The notes: a model not told the origin generated them from the sequence alone. 64,000 bases of DNA from Lachnospiraceae bacterium (GCA_017634975.1 JAGBMJ010000025.1:1-64000), one strand, 5' to 3'; positions 8,446 to 16,800 are shown, counted from the stretch's first letter. Made by a program: numbers and translations.

Positions 8446-9399
8446 ATGAAAAAGAACAAGATCGCAAAGGCAGCAGCAATCACCGCAGGAACCGTGGTAC
8501 TACTGGCAGGTATCGGTTCCATAGCAATGGGCGGGTTTGTAGCAAATAAGATCCTGTATCAGAATGCGGACAAAGATACGCATGATAACAGTCTGAAGCA
8601 GATGGAAGTATGGGAATACGATACGGACGCATTCAATGCTGCATATACAGGAGTGGAGATCAGCGCGACAGCGGAAGACGGAAACGAGGTCCCGGGGACC
8701 TATTTCGATATGGGAAGCGACAAATGTGTGATCCTGGTGCACGGGGCAGGTGGCGACAGAGCGTGCGCAGATCCCCTGGCAGAGGGATATCTGCAAAGAG
8801 GCTATGACGTGATCGCCATCGACCAGAGAGGCTGCGGAAGCAATCCGGATGACCGGGTAACCTTTGGAATCCTCGAGTCCCTGGACGTAAAGGCAATTGT
8901 AGAATATGCAAGAGTGGATCTGGAGAATAAGGAAGTGCTGGTTCACGGCCAGTCCATGGGAGCGCAGACGACAGCGATCTATGCTTCCAATGTAACGCCG
9001 GGAACTCCGGAAGCGGCGGATGCGGTGATCTGCGACAGCCCGGTACCGGGTATGGAGCTGATCCTGAAAGAGATGTTCGGAGACGGTAATACGGAAAGCT
9101 TTATGGCAAATTATCTGACCGGCACCAGCAAGGTTTATATGGACATTGCATACAAAATCAATTATGATGATGCAGATACGATCAAAGTAGTTGCGAATGA
9201 TCATATCCCTACCCTGATCATTTGCTCTGATAAAGATGAAGTATGTCTTCCGGATCAGGTGGCAGAGGTATATGAAAATGTTGCCTGCGAGCACAAGGCG
9301 ATCGTACATTTTGACAGTGCACATATCGAAGGCGTGATCGATGATCCGGAAGGATATATGAACAGTGTGGAAGGATTTCTGCAGCCGCTGGGATTATAA
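8446..9399 (+). CDS. Membrane-anchored alpha/beta hydrolase
   Basis: A 317-residue hydrolase. Residues about 8-30 form an uncleaved signal anchor, placing the catalytic domain outside the cell. The fold is shown by the oxyanion segment VILVHGAGGDR and the nucleophile elbow VHGQSMGAQT (serine near residue 169), with a late Asp (SDKDEVC) and His (DSAHIEG) completing a triad. Family relatives are annotated as acyl-ester or thioester hydrolases; the substrate is unknown. ATG 8446 follows CGGAGGA. It is the first gene of an operon with a LytTR regulator and its DUF3021 membrane partner, so it is probably a target of that system. Confidence 0.85.
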   Translation: MKKNKIAKAAAITAGTVVLLAGIGSIAMGGFVANKILYQNADKDTHDNSLKQMEVWEYDTDAFNAAYTGVEISATAEDGNEVPGTYFDMGSDKCVILVHGAGGDRACADPLAEGYLQRGYDVIAIDQRGCGSNPDDRVTFGILESLDVKAIVEYARVDLENKEVLVHGQSMGAQTTAIYASNVTPGTPEAADAVICDSPVPGMELILKEMFGDGNTESFMANYLTGTSKVYMDIAYKINYDDADTIKVVANDHIPTLIICSDKDEVCLPDQVAEVYENVACEHKAIVHFDSAHIEGVIDDPEGYMNSVEGFLQPLGL

Positions 9400-9413
9400 A
9401 TTACGAAGAGACT

Positions 9414-9887
9414 ATGAAACTGAATCTGTATGAGGACAAAACAACAACAAACGAACATGTAGACATCTACTACTCCAATATGCGCCCAGTCATCCGGCAG
9501 CTGATCGATACGGTAAAGGCGGACCGGCCGAGCCTGAGCGGACGCCCGGCAGATGAGGATCTGGATGATGGTGAAGCGGTGATTCTGGATCCGAAGGATA
9601 TCGATTACCTGGATCATATCGAGCGTAAGCTGTTTGCATATACAAAGGACGGCGTTTTCCGTATCATGGAGACGCTTTCCGCATGCGAGGAGATCCTGTG
9701 GAATTACGGGTTCGTCCGGGTATCCAAATCGAATCTGATCAATATATACAGAATCAAGCGCCTGAAACCGGATGTGAATATGAAAGTATATGCATATTTT
9801 GAAAACGGGGAGAGAATATGCATCAACCGGAGTTACAAAAAGAGTTTTAACGAGTATCTTCAGAGAGTAAGGAGAACGGGAGTATGA
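9414..9887 (+). CDS. LytTR-domain DNA-binding regulator
   Basis: A 157-residue protein with a short N-terminal region and a C-terminal LytTR domain (about 55-150). The family pattern is visible in DPKDIDYLDHIERKLFAYT, GFVRVSKSNLIN and ICINRSYKKSF. It lacks a receiver domain, so it is not a two-component response regulator. Proteins of this type are paired with a small membrane protein (DUF3021) that holds them inactive, as in the LytTR regulatory systems of streptococci. The next gene encodes such a protein and overlaps by four bases. A matching tandem site lies upstream of the operon at 8337-8368. Confidence 0.88.
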   Translation: MKLNLYEDKTTTNEHVDIYYSNMRPVIRQLIDTVKADRPSLSGRPADEDLDDGEAVILDPKDIDYLDHIERKLFAYTKDGVFRIMETLSACEEILWNYGFVRVSKSNLINIYRIKRLKPDVNMKVYAYFENGERICINRSYKKSFNEYLQRVRRTGV

Positions 9888-10306
9888 AAGAAAAACTGGG
9901 ACAGTATCTGGTGGAACTCTGTTGCGCGTATACACTGGTATCGGTGGTCGGGGCAATCGTGAATATCCTGGCCGGAACACAGACCAATAATATCAATGTC
10001 CTTGTAATGTTTGTAACCTGTGCGATCGGAACTTTTGTACTCTATCTTTACAGGCTTTTCGACGGTCTTAGTCCGCTGATGATTATGATCCTTCAATACC
10101 TGATCTGCTGTGTGCTTCTGGCGATCATGCTGTTATTGCTGAGCACGTTTGTGGATCCGATCAGCCCCAGAGGATGGTATGAATACTATCGTTCTTTTAC
10201 GATCCCTTATATTATTCTGGCCGGTTTCTTCTATTACCGGGTCTTTTCGGAAACGAAAAAGCAGGAGAAACTGCTCCTTGAGATCCAGGAAAGAGCGCAG
10301 AATTAA
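9884..10306 (+). CDS. DUF3021-family membrane protein, probable inhibitor of the LytTR regulator
   Basis: A 140-residue protein with four predicted membrane helices (about 8-32, 40-60, 68-92, 104-124) and a charged cytosolic tail. DUF3021 proteins are co-transcribed with LytTR regulators and restrain them at the membrane. The ATG at 9884 overlaps the stop of the regulator gene (ATGA), so translation is coupled and the stoichiometry fixed. What signal releases the regulator is not known; the co-encoded extracellular hydrolase suggests an envelope cue. Confidence 0.8.
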   Translation: MKEKLGQYLVELCCAYTLVSVVGAIVNILAGTQTNNINVLVMFVTCAIGTFVLYLYRLFDGLSPLMIMILQYLICCVLLAIMLLLLSTFVDPISPRGWYEYYRSFTIPYIILAGFFYYRVFSETKKQEKLLLEIQERAQN

Positions 10307-10354
10307 AGAGCAGTAGGGCGGATTTTTGCCAAAACGATAAAAGGGAAAAAGAAT

Positions 10355-10383
10355 TTGCGTATCCGCTGAGAATATAGTATAAT
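10355..10383 (+). promoter_or_regulatory. Sigma-A promoter of the small membrane protein gene
   Basis: TTGCGT at 10355-10360, a 17-base spacer and TATAAT at 10378-10383, 57 bases before the ATG at 10440. Confidence 0.7.
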
Positions 10384-10439
10384 ACAACAAGTGAGAGTTA
10401 CGCGGGAAACCTGCAGACGATAGAGGAGATTTTGGGGCG

Positions 10440-10685
10440 ATGAAAGAGATGACAAAAAAGATCCGCAGAGCAATGATGGCGCTGTATTCGATCGTAATGT
10501 GCTGGATGTGTGTAATGCCGGTGCAGGCAGCCGGAAGTGCGGCAGCCGGATCCGAGCAGCAGGTCGGTCTGCTGGTAGTGCTGATGGGCGGCGCGCTGAT
10601 CATCATTCTTGCAGTAGTGATCTCGGTGGTATCGACCGTGGTGAGTTCCGTTGCCAGTGCCGTGGAAGACGAAGGAGAAGATTGA
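10440..10685 (+). CDS. Small secreted or membrane protein, unknown function
   Basis: An 81-residue protein I do not recognise. It has a signal peptide-like start (basic MKEMTKKIRR, hydrophobic core, MPVQAAGS as a possible cleavage site near residue 31), a Gly/Ala/Ser linker, one hydrophobic helix (about 43-70, rich in Val and Ile) and an acidic tail EDEGED. Promoter, ribosome spacing (TTTTGGGGCG weakly) and a downstream terminator make it a stand-alone unit. It could be a small membrane peptide processed by signal peptidase. No function can be assigned. Confidence 0.65.
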   Translation: MKEMTKKIRRAMMALYSIVMCWMCVMPVQAAGSAAAGSEQQVGLLVVLMGGALIIILAVVISVVSTVVSSVASAVEDEGED

Positions 10686-10727
10686 TAAAGTTATATAAGA
10701 GGATCAATTTATAAAGTTAGTGCAACA

Positions 10728-10752
10728 GGAACTGCATTAGCGGTTCCTTTTT
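10728..10752 (+). terminator. Terminator after the small membrane protein gene
   Basis: GGAACTG / CGGTTCC form a 7-bp stem (one G-T pair) with loop CATTAG, followed by TTTTT. Confidence 0.75.
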
Positions 10753-10775
10753 ATTACATTACGGGAAAAGAGAAT

Positions 10776-11093
10776 ATGGCCGGAAAAGTACAGAAACAGA
10801 ATAAAGGACAGACGCGGGGACTGACCAAAACGAAGACAAAAGAGCCGTCACTGTATAAAGTGGTGATGCTCAACGATGACTTCACTCCGATGGATTTTGT
10901 GGTGGATATCCTGATGCATATCTTTGACAAGCCGCAGCCGGAGGCCGTGGAGCTGATGATGAAGGTGCATAAGGAGGGACAGGCGGTGGTGGCCACCTAT
11001 CCGTATGATATCGCCAGAACGAAGCAGCGGCAGGCGATCGATCTGGCCAGGGCGCAGAATTATCCGTTTAATATCCGGGTAGAAAGAGAGTAA
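10776..11093 (+). CDS. clpS: ClpS adaptor for ClpA
   Basis: A 105-residue adaptor that delivers N-degron proteins to the ClpA unfoldase. The conserved core is clear: YKVVMLNDDFTPMDFVV (the NDD-TPM substrate pocket) followed by helix segments and KEGQAVVATYPYDIA. The N-terminal 30 residues are Lys/Gln/Thr-rich and flexible, as usual. Three bases separate it from clpA, so the two form an operon. Confidence 0.95.
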   Translation: MAGKVQKQNKGQTRGLTKTKTKEPSLYKVVMLNDDFTPMDFVVDILMHIFDKPQPEAVELMMKVHKEGQAVVATYPYDIARTKQRQAIDLARAQNYPFNIRVERE

Positions 11094-11096
11094 GGA

Positions 11097-13481
11097 ATGG
11101 TGTTTGATGAGATAACCGAAAAAGTGATGCAGATGGCATTGATGAATGCGGCGAAGCGTGACAGTCAGCTGGTCACGCCGGAGCATATCCTGTATGCATG
11201 TACCGACGTGCCGGTATTCATCCGTGCGGTGCATATGTGCAAGGGAAGTGTGGATGTGATCCGTGAGAATCTGGATGAGTTTCTGACGACTATGCTGCCG
11301 AAGCGGCGGGAAGGCGACGGGGATGAGCGGCCGATCGGCGAGCGTATCTCCGATGCGTTTGCTTCTACGGTGGAGACTGCAGTCGAGGCGGCGGAGAATG
11401 CACATGCAAAACATATCAGCCTTCATCATGTGATCTACGGGATCACAAAGCAGCATGAATCGTTTGCTGCATATTATCTGGAGTCGGAAGTGGGCAACAT
11501 CTCTGATTTCCTCTCGGCACTGCAGCTTCTGATCGAGGGCAATGACGAGTATGAAATGGACGATGAGTACGAAAGCGCAGAGGATTTTGTGCTGGAGTAC
11601 GCAAAGCTTATGAATGAGATGGTAGCGGATCATCATCCGCTGATCGGACGGGAGAAGGAACTGGACCGTATCATCCGTATCCTGCTGCGCAAGGAGAAAA
11701 ACAATCCGTTGCTGCTGGGGGAGCCGGGTGTGGGTAAGACCAGCATCGTCTACGGGCTGACCAAACGTATCGTGGACGGGGATGTGCCGGATGCGCTGAA
11801 GGGCGCAAAGGTATATTCGCTGGATGTGGCGGAGCTGGTGGCTGGGACGCAGTACCGCGGCGATTTTGAGAAACGTATCCTGGAGATCATGGACGCCCTG
11901 GAGGAACTGGATGATCCCATCGTATTCATCGATGAGATCCACAATCTGATCGGTGCCGGCGGTATGGGCAGCGGTTCGATGGAAGCTTCCAATATGTTAA
12001 AGCCTTATCTGGAATCCGGAAAGATCCGTTTTATCGGGGCAACAACGTATGATGAGCATAAACGTGCCTTCGCGAAGAGTGCGACCTTAAGCCGTCGTTT
12101 CCAGAAAGTGGATGTGAAGGAACCGACGGAGGAAGAGGCGGTAGCGATCCTGGAGGGGCTGCGCGGCAATTACGAGCATTTCCATGGGGTGAAATACGGC
12201 AAGGACGTATTGGAACACGCCGTAAAACTGAGCAAAAACTATATCGGCGGGCGTTTCCTGCCGGACAAGGCGATCGACCTGATCGATGAAGCCGGGGCAT
12301 ATCGCCGTATGCATCCGCTGCCGGACCAGAAGCGGCAGACCGTGGGCAAAGATGTGATCGAAACGGTGCTTGCGGAGATCGGAAATATCCCCAGGGCGAC
12401 CGCAGAGCAGTCGGAGGTAGACCGGCTGAAGGATTTGTACGAGCGCATTACCGGCAAGATCTTCGGACAGGAGACGGCAGTACGTAAGATCGTGGACGCC
12501 ATCTATATGTCCCGGGCAGGACTGCTGGCGGAGAATAAGCCCATCGCATCCTTCCTGTTTGTCGGTCCGACCGGTGTGGGCAAGACGGAAGTGGCGAAAG
12601 TACTCGCCAAAGAACTGGGCGTGGAATTTGTGCGCTTTGATATGAGTGAATATGCGGAACGACATACGGTATCGAAACTGATCGGATCACCGGCCGGCTA
12701 CGTGGGCTATGAAGACGGCGGCGCGCTGACGGATGCGATCCGAAAGAACCCGCATTGCGTATTGCTGCTGGATGAGATCGAAAAGGCACATCCGGACATC
12801 TTTAATGTGCTGCTGCAGGTGATGGACTATGCACAGCTGACGGATAACCGCGGACAGAAGGCGGATTTCAAGAACGTGATCATCATTATGACCTCCAATG
12901 CCGGAGCGCGTATGGTGGGACGGCAGTCCATCGGCTTCGGGGCACCGAAGTTTAACGACAGTGTGATGATGGAGGAAGTAAAGCGTGTGTTCACGCCGGA
13001 ATTCCGTAACCGCTTAAGTGCGATCGTGACCTTCAACCATATGAGTGAGCGGATGGCGGCGCAGATCGCCGGCAAGAAGGTGAAGGAACTGACGGATCAG
13101 CTGGCAGGACGAAAGGTGACGGTACAGATCAGTGCGGAAGCGATGGAGCATATCCGCAACAAGGGCATTACCAGGGAATACGGAGCAAGAGAGATCGAGC
13201 GTGTGATCGACAGCGAGATCAAGCCGCTGTTCGTATCGGAGATCCTCTTTGGCAAACTGAAGAACGGCGGAGAGGCACAGCTGGTGATGGAAGAGAAGAA
13301 GCCGGTGCTGAAAGTGGGCGGAAGGAAAGCGGATCCCGAAAAGAAAACGAAGGCGCATCCGGCGAACCGGAAAGGAAGCGCTGACAATATCCTTGCAGAT
13401 GTGACCACGCCGGAGAAACTGCTGTCCGGCAAGCGGAAGCAGAAGGCGGCTGTGAAGGTGAAGAAAAAGGAAGAGGAATAA
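11097..13481 (+). CDS. clpA: ATP-dependent Clp protease ATP-binding subunit ClpA
   Basis: A 794-residue Hsp100 unfoldase with two AAA+ modules: an N-terminal substrate domain (1-150), D1 with Walker A GEPGVGKT near 207 and FIDEIHNL, and D2 with GPTGVGKT near 490 and LLLDEIEKAHPD. It lacks the long middle domain of ClpB and the UVR motif of ClpC, and it is directly preceded by clpS, so ClpA is the best name. It would feed ClpP. The C-terminal 55 residues are an unusual Lys/Glu-rich extension. A terminator follows the stop. Confidence 0.93.
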   Translation: MVFDEITEKVMQMALMNAAKRDSQLVTPEHILYACTDVPVFIRAVHMCKGSVDVIRENLDEFLTTMLPKRREGDGDERPIGERISDAFASTVETAVEAAENAHAKHISLHHVIYGITKQHESFAAYYLESEVGNISDFLSALQLLIEGNDEYEMDDEYESAEDFVLEYAKLMNEMVADHHPLIGREKELDRIIRILLRKEKNNPLLLGEPGVGKTSIVYGLTKRIVDGDVPDALKGAKVYSLDVAELVAGTQYRGDFEKRILEIMDALEELDDPIVFIDEIHNLIGAGGMGSGSMEASNMLKPYLESGKIRFIGATTYDEHKRAFAKSATLSRRFQKVDVKEPTEEEAVAILEGLRGNYEHFHGVKYGKDVLEHAVKLSKNYIGGRFLPDKAIDLIDEAGAYRRMHPLPDQKRQTVGKDVIETVLAEIGNIPRATAEQSEVDRLKDLYERITGKIFGQETAVRKIVDAIYMSRAGLLAENKPIASFLFVGPTGVGKTEVAKVLAKELGVEFVRFDMSEYAERHTVSKLIGSPAGYVGYEDGGALTDAIRKNPHCVLLLDEIEKAHPDIFNVLLQVMDYAQLTDNRGQKADFKNVIIIMTSNAGARMVGRQSIGFGAPKFNDSVMMEEVKRVFTPEFRNRLSAIVTFNHMSERMAAQIAGKKVKELTDQLAGRKVTVQISAEAMEHIRNKGITREYGAREIERVIDSEIKPLFVSEILFGKLKNGGEAQLVMEEKKPVLKVGGRKADPEKKTKAHPANRKGSADNILADVTTPEKLLSGKRKQKAAVKVKKKEEE

Positions 13482-13487
13482 AGCGTA

Positions 13488-13517
13488 CAGGCTGCCCGTA
13501 AAAGGCAGCCTGTTTTA
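13488..13517 (+). terminator. Terminator after clpA
   Basis: CAGGCTGCC (13488-13496) and GGCAGCCTG (13504-13512) form a perfect 9-bp stem followed by TTTT. It lies between two convergent genes. Confidence 0.85.
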
Positions 13518-13549
13518 ATGCTGTAAACAAAGGAACTTTTTTGGCAATA

Positions 13550-15946
13550 TTATCGCTTATAGTACGCGATATAGTTCTCAATCTCCTGCGGCAGCGTTTC
13601 GGTATCTTTCCTGTATTTGCGATACTTGGAAGTGAGTACCTTGAACTGCTTCTCCGCCTTTGCTTCGTGACGGTGGATCATCGATGCGTACATCGCATTG
13701 GCCTCCAGTTTGCGCCGGATCGTTTCGGCAAACGGGCAGTACTGGAACATCAGCTGTTTTGCGACTTTGTTCAGGCGCGGCGAACCTTGGGATTCGTAGC
13801 GGATCCATTGCATATAATCCAGGATAAATACGTTTTCAAAGCTGTTGCGGCAGGCCGTGATCTCGGTCTTGATCTTTTCTTTTGCTTCCGAGGAAAGATC
13901 GGAATTTTTGCGGTAAAACTGCAGATAATCCACATACCCGGCGGTCAGGGACAGCTCGGAAAGATCATTCCAGCGAGCCCCTTGTACGCGCTTGCAGATT
14001 TGCCAGCGGAATTGTCCGGCCAGACGGATCTGTACGGTTTCAAGGTTTTCTGTCAGCAAAATGGGAAGAAACATGCGGGCGGGGGTATCCCTGCGCACAC
14101 CGGAGATCTCCTGCCAGAGGCCTCCGCGGGCGCCGAGTGCCGGCAGAAGGATCACATCCGGCAGCACTTCCAGCAGGATGCTTTCTCTCGGAATGCCGGA
14201 GGACGGTGCCTGAAACAGGGCTTCCCGGTAAAACAGCGAATAGTCGATCGAACGCAGATGATCCCATCCATGCTCGATCTGCGGTTTGGTAACCAGCTGA
14301 TCCATAAGGTTGCGGATGATGTTGTGTGAAGACAGCACCGGGCAGAAGGTGATCGGACGACTGGCAACCATTTTCATTCCCATGGCAAAGAAATTGTTCA
14401 GCTCGAAACGCATTTTTTCTTTCGGCGATACCAGATAGCGTTTTTCCTGATCTTCCGTGATCAGTCCGTCCTGCCTGAGGATCTTCAGAAAGGTCGGAAA
14501 ATCCTGATCAAAATCATTGCGGGAAGGTTCTTTTTCGCCGCGCGCTATTGCAGCGAGCCATTCAAACATGGTATAGATCTGACCGGTAACGGATGCGTTT
14601 TCCGGAGCGTGGATGCGCAGCAGGAGTTTCAGCAGCATCAGTGCATGCTCCCGGCCGACCAGCGTTTCATCCATATAGCCGAAGTGCAGGAAAAGCTGTA
14701 CCGGAAGCGGTGGCTTTCTTGTTGATTCCAGAGCAGTCAGTGCCGCATTTTCGTACAGATGGAAGAAATATTTGGTAATCTCTTTTCGGAGCTCACGTAC
14801 GGATTCCTCGCGGGAATTCTTATCCTGCAGTTCACGATAGTCGTTCATAAGCTGGCGGAAGCGGTCTTCTTCGCTCTCGTCGAGGCTGGTATAAGCCAGG
14901 ATGGTTTCCAGGGAGTTTTCCAGCGGCGCAAAGATATCCGGCGTTTCCGTTTTTTCCTCCGAGGTGCGGACCTCTGTCAGCAATGCTTCCGCAATTCTGT
15001 CGTTTTCCTCCGGAGCTGTGTGATCCTCTTCCGCGGTTTTGGAACCGGCTTCTTCCGGATCCGGTTCCAATCCTGCGGAAAAATCAACACTGATCGCAGA
15101 AACCGCATTTTCGTAATGTGTCTGTCGCAGGTCCAGATGATCTTCCGGGATCAGCCCGGAACGGATCAGGGCTCTGTGATAGTTCCGGATTGCTTCGTTG
15201 ATCTCGGATGCAAGGGCGGCATTGGCTGCTGCATTGCGCAGATACAGATTTCGGTACAGATCATACAGATCGGCGCTTTGCAGATACTGCTCCCGCAGCT
15301 CGGATGTGTAGCTTTCCAGTTGATCAAACAGCCCGCGGATCATGAAGATATGATGTACCGCATCCAGTATAGCAGCTGTTGTCAGGGATGTGTGCGTGGA
15401 ATAAAACGCTTTTTTTACATCCTGCGGCATCAGCCCCAGCTGGTCATAATAGTCCCCCATCCATTCGGGCAGCTCCCGTTCCGGCTGAAACGGTTCCGAT
15501 TCTTCCGCCAGCGGCCATGGCTGTATCTCCAGGTTATATTTTGCGCACAGATTTCGATACTCATTATAGGATCTTACCAGAGTTTTACGAAATGTCTCCA
15601 TGCGCCGCCTGGTACGCTGGTACTGCCCGAGGATATTCAGTGTCAGCGCGGCACCGGCGGATACCAGCAGATCACACTCGTCCGAATGGTCATGCACGAT
15701 GGCATCCACATCGGATTTGCGACGGAAGGGATAGCGGTCAAGGGTGCAGTCTTCCTTCACGACGTAACGGTATTGATACGGTTCCCCCACATGCTCAAAA
15801 ATGCCCAGCACGACACCATGCCCGGCAGTCACCTGAAAAACGGGTGAAATGATCTCGATTTTTCCCAACAGGATATAGTCCAGACTCTTAACGATCTCCG
15901 AGTCCGTATGCAGTTCGTCGCCTGCTTTCAGATTGATACGTTCCAT
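13550..15946 (-). CDS. Large protein with cNMP-binding-like N-terminus, unknown function
   Basis: A 798-residue protein I cannot name. Residues 1-95 look like a cyclic-nucleotide-binding or cupin-like beta barrel: LKAGDELHTDSEIVKSLDYILLG then GHGVVLGIFEHVG and a charged strand. The remainder is mostly helical and soluble, with an acidic low-complexity linker (about 305-350) and a Lys/Tyr-rich C-terminus. I chose the ATG at 15946 because GAGGGG lies seven bases upstream; an in-frame ATG 63 bases further up would sit inside the promoter spacer region. It is divergent from ugd and separated from it by the structured region at 16084-16720. A signal-sensing role is a guess. Confidence 0.75.
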   Translation of the reverse strand: MERINLKAGDELHTDSEIVKSLDYILLGKIEIISPVFQVTAGHGVVLGIFEHVGEPYQYRYVVKEDCTLDRYPFRRKSDVDAIVHDHSDECDLLVSAGAALTLNILGQYQRTRRRMETFRKTLVRSYNEYRNLCAKYNLEIQPWPLAEESEPFQPERELPEWMGDYYDQLGLMPQDVKKAFYSTHTSLTTAAILDAVHHIFMIRGLFDQLESYTSELREQYLQSADLYDLYRNLYLRNAAANAALASEINEAIRNYHRALIRSGLIPEDHLDLRQTHYENAVSAISVDFSAGLEPDPEEAGSKTAEEDHTAPEENDRIAEALLTEVRTSEEKTETPDIFAPLENSLETILAYTSLDESEEDRFRQLMNDYRELQDKNSREESVRELRKEITKYFFHLYENAALTALESTRKPPLPVQLFLHFGYMDETLVGREHALMLLKLLLRIHAPENASVTGQIYTMFEWLAAIARGEKEPSRNDFDQDFPTFLKILRQDGLITEDQEKRYLVSPKEKMRFELNNFFAMGMKMVASRPITFCPVLSSHNIIRNLMDQLVTKPQIEHGWDHLRSIDYSLFYREALFQAPSSGIPRESILLEVLPDVILLPALGARGGLWQEISGVRRDTPARMFLPILLTENLETVQIRLAGQFRWQICKRVQGARWNDLSELSLTAGYVDYLQFYRKNSDLSSEAKEKIKTEITACRNSFENVFILDYMQWIRYESQGSPRLNKVAKQLMFQYCPFAETIRRKLEANAMYASMIHRHEAKAEKQFKVLTSKYRKYRKDTETLPQEIENYIAYYKR

Positions 15947-15980
15947 AGGTAACCCCTCATGATATTGCCCCACTTTTTCA

Positions 15981-16009
15981 ATAATATCAAAGATTCGGCA
16001 GAAATACAA
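15981..16009 (-). promoter_or_regulatory. Sigma-A promoter of the cNMP-like gene
   Basis: On the minus strand: TTGTAT (16009-16004), 17-base spacer, TATTAT (15986-15981), 35 bases before the start codon. Confidence 0.7.
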
Positions 16010-16014
16010 TTTTC

Positions 16015-16070
16015 TAAATTCATGTTTGAGGACGCGGGGACGGTCCTTTTGTCCTCATAAATTCATGTTT
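16015..16070. repeat. Palindromic GGGGACGGTCC element flanked by 13-bp direct repeats
   Basis: TAAATTCATGTTT occurs at 16015-16027 and 16058-16070, flanking a 30-bp insert whose ends pair (GAGGAC 16028-16033 with GTCCTC 16051-16056) and whose centre carries GGGGACGGTCC. The centre resembles the GGGGACGGTTC motif of the long hairpin at 34279-34390. The layout suggests insertion with target duplication. A third, inverted copy of the 12-mer lies at 16723-16734. Confidence 0.6.
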
Positions 16071-16083
16071 ATCGAACAGTCAC

Positions 16084-16720
16084 GCCCGGCGCAGTCGGGG
16101 GGATCGATGCGTCTGTGGTCATCACAACCGTTTTGGTTGCAGATTCCGTGGCTTAAGATATTCTAAAAACCGCGCCAAATTACCGGTATAGATCAGCTAC
16201 CAGGCGCAACTCGGCATCCGTGCCTCGATTGCGCCTTTGTGAGGCCATCCGGGCCTCACATAGCTTCTTTATCGATGCGGTTTTAAGAATGATCTAAAGC
16301 CACTCCATAAAGCACCCAAAACGGTTGCGAATGCCACTGACACTAATCGAAACTATTAAGCGCCGGGCTGATTTCGGTTTCCGTTCAGATACTAAGGCAG
16401 GAGATGTCGGATAACCATAAGGATACGCAACCGTAAGCAGTGAGTTTAGATGCCTCTTAAGCTGCCTTCCGTACCATAGGAATGTCCCACCCGGATGGTG
16501 GGACAAGGAGCCCAACGACACGGACGTCGTTTGGGCTCCGGTTCCGGAAGCAGTGATATATTATACCGGCAGCTTATAGAGCATCTTAACGAACGGATTG
16601 GTTGCAGAGCCTTATGGTATCCTGACATCTCCGAAACCGAGAAGCAGGCAGGAAATCGAAACAGCCCGGCCTCCCCTCCCCCGAGCTCCCCGGACGAGCG
16701 GAGCGAGGACGGGGAGCTCG
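16084..16720 (+). ncRNA. Candidate ornate large noncoding RNA (two-domain fold)
   Basis: This gene-free stretch folds into nested helices far beyond chance. Left domain: 16125-16136 pairs perfectly with 16316-16327 (12 bp), enclosing a 26-bp helix with one bulge (16148-16173 with 16277-16303), enclosing hairpins H1 (16203-16235) and H2 (16239-16259). Right domain: 16362-16382 pairs with 16651-16670 (20 bp, one bulged A), then 16400-16408 with 16624-16632, 16409-16432 with 16600-16622, 16448-16466 with 16568-16586, enclosing H3 (16484-16504) and H4 (16507-16539). H2 and H3 loops are complementary over 7 nt, H1 and H4 over 5-6 nt. Outer pairing 16095-16101 with 16678-16684 closes both domains, and a GC-rich hairpin (16682-16720) follows, though without a T run. 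Two G-U pairs favour the plus strand. No promoter is convincing. Size and complexity recall GOLLD, ROOL or OLE RNAs, but I cannot match it to a named family. Confidence 0.65.
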
Positions 16721-16732
16721 CTAAACATGAAT

Positions 16733-16761
16733 TTGTAAAACTGTGGTGGCTGTGGTAGAAT
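16733..16761 (+). promoter_or_regulatory. Sigma-A promoter of ugd
   Basis: TTGTAA at 16733-16738, a 17-base spacer and TAGAAT at 16756-16761; transcription would start about 33 bases before the ATG at 16801. Confidence 0.7.
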
Positions 16762-16800
16762 GAGTTGCAGTGCTTATACAACGAAACGGAGGAACAAAAG

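Noticed and set aside
16084..16720. tmRNA, RNase P RNA or a group II intron
   Set aside because: I found no tRNA-like ends or tag frame, no RNase P core motifs, and no domain V-like hairpin or reverse transcriptase.
16084..16720. A transposon with long inverted repeats
   Set aside because: The paired segments are nested, bulged and internal, with no transposase, so an RNA fold is a better explanation.
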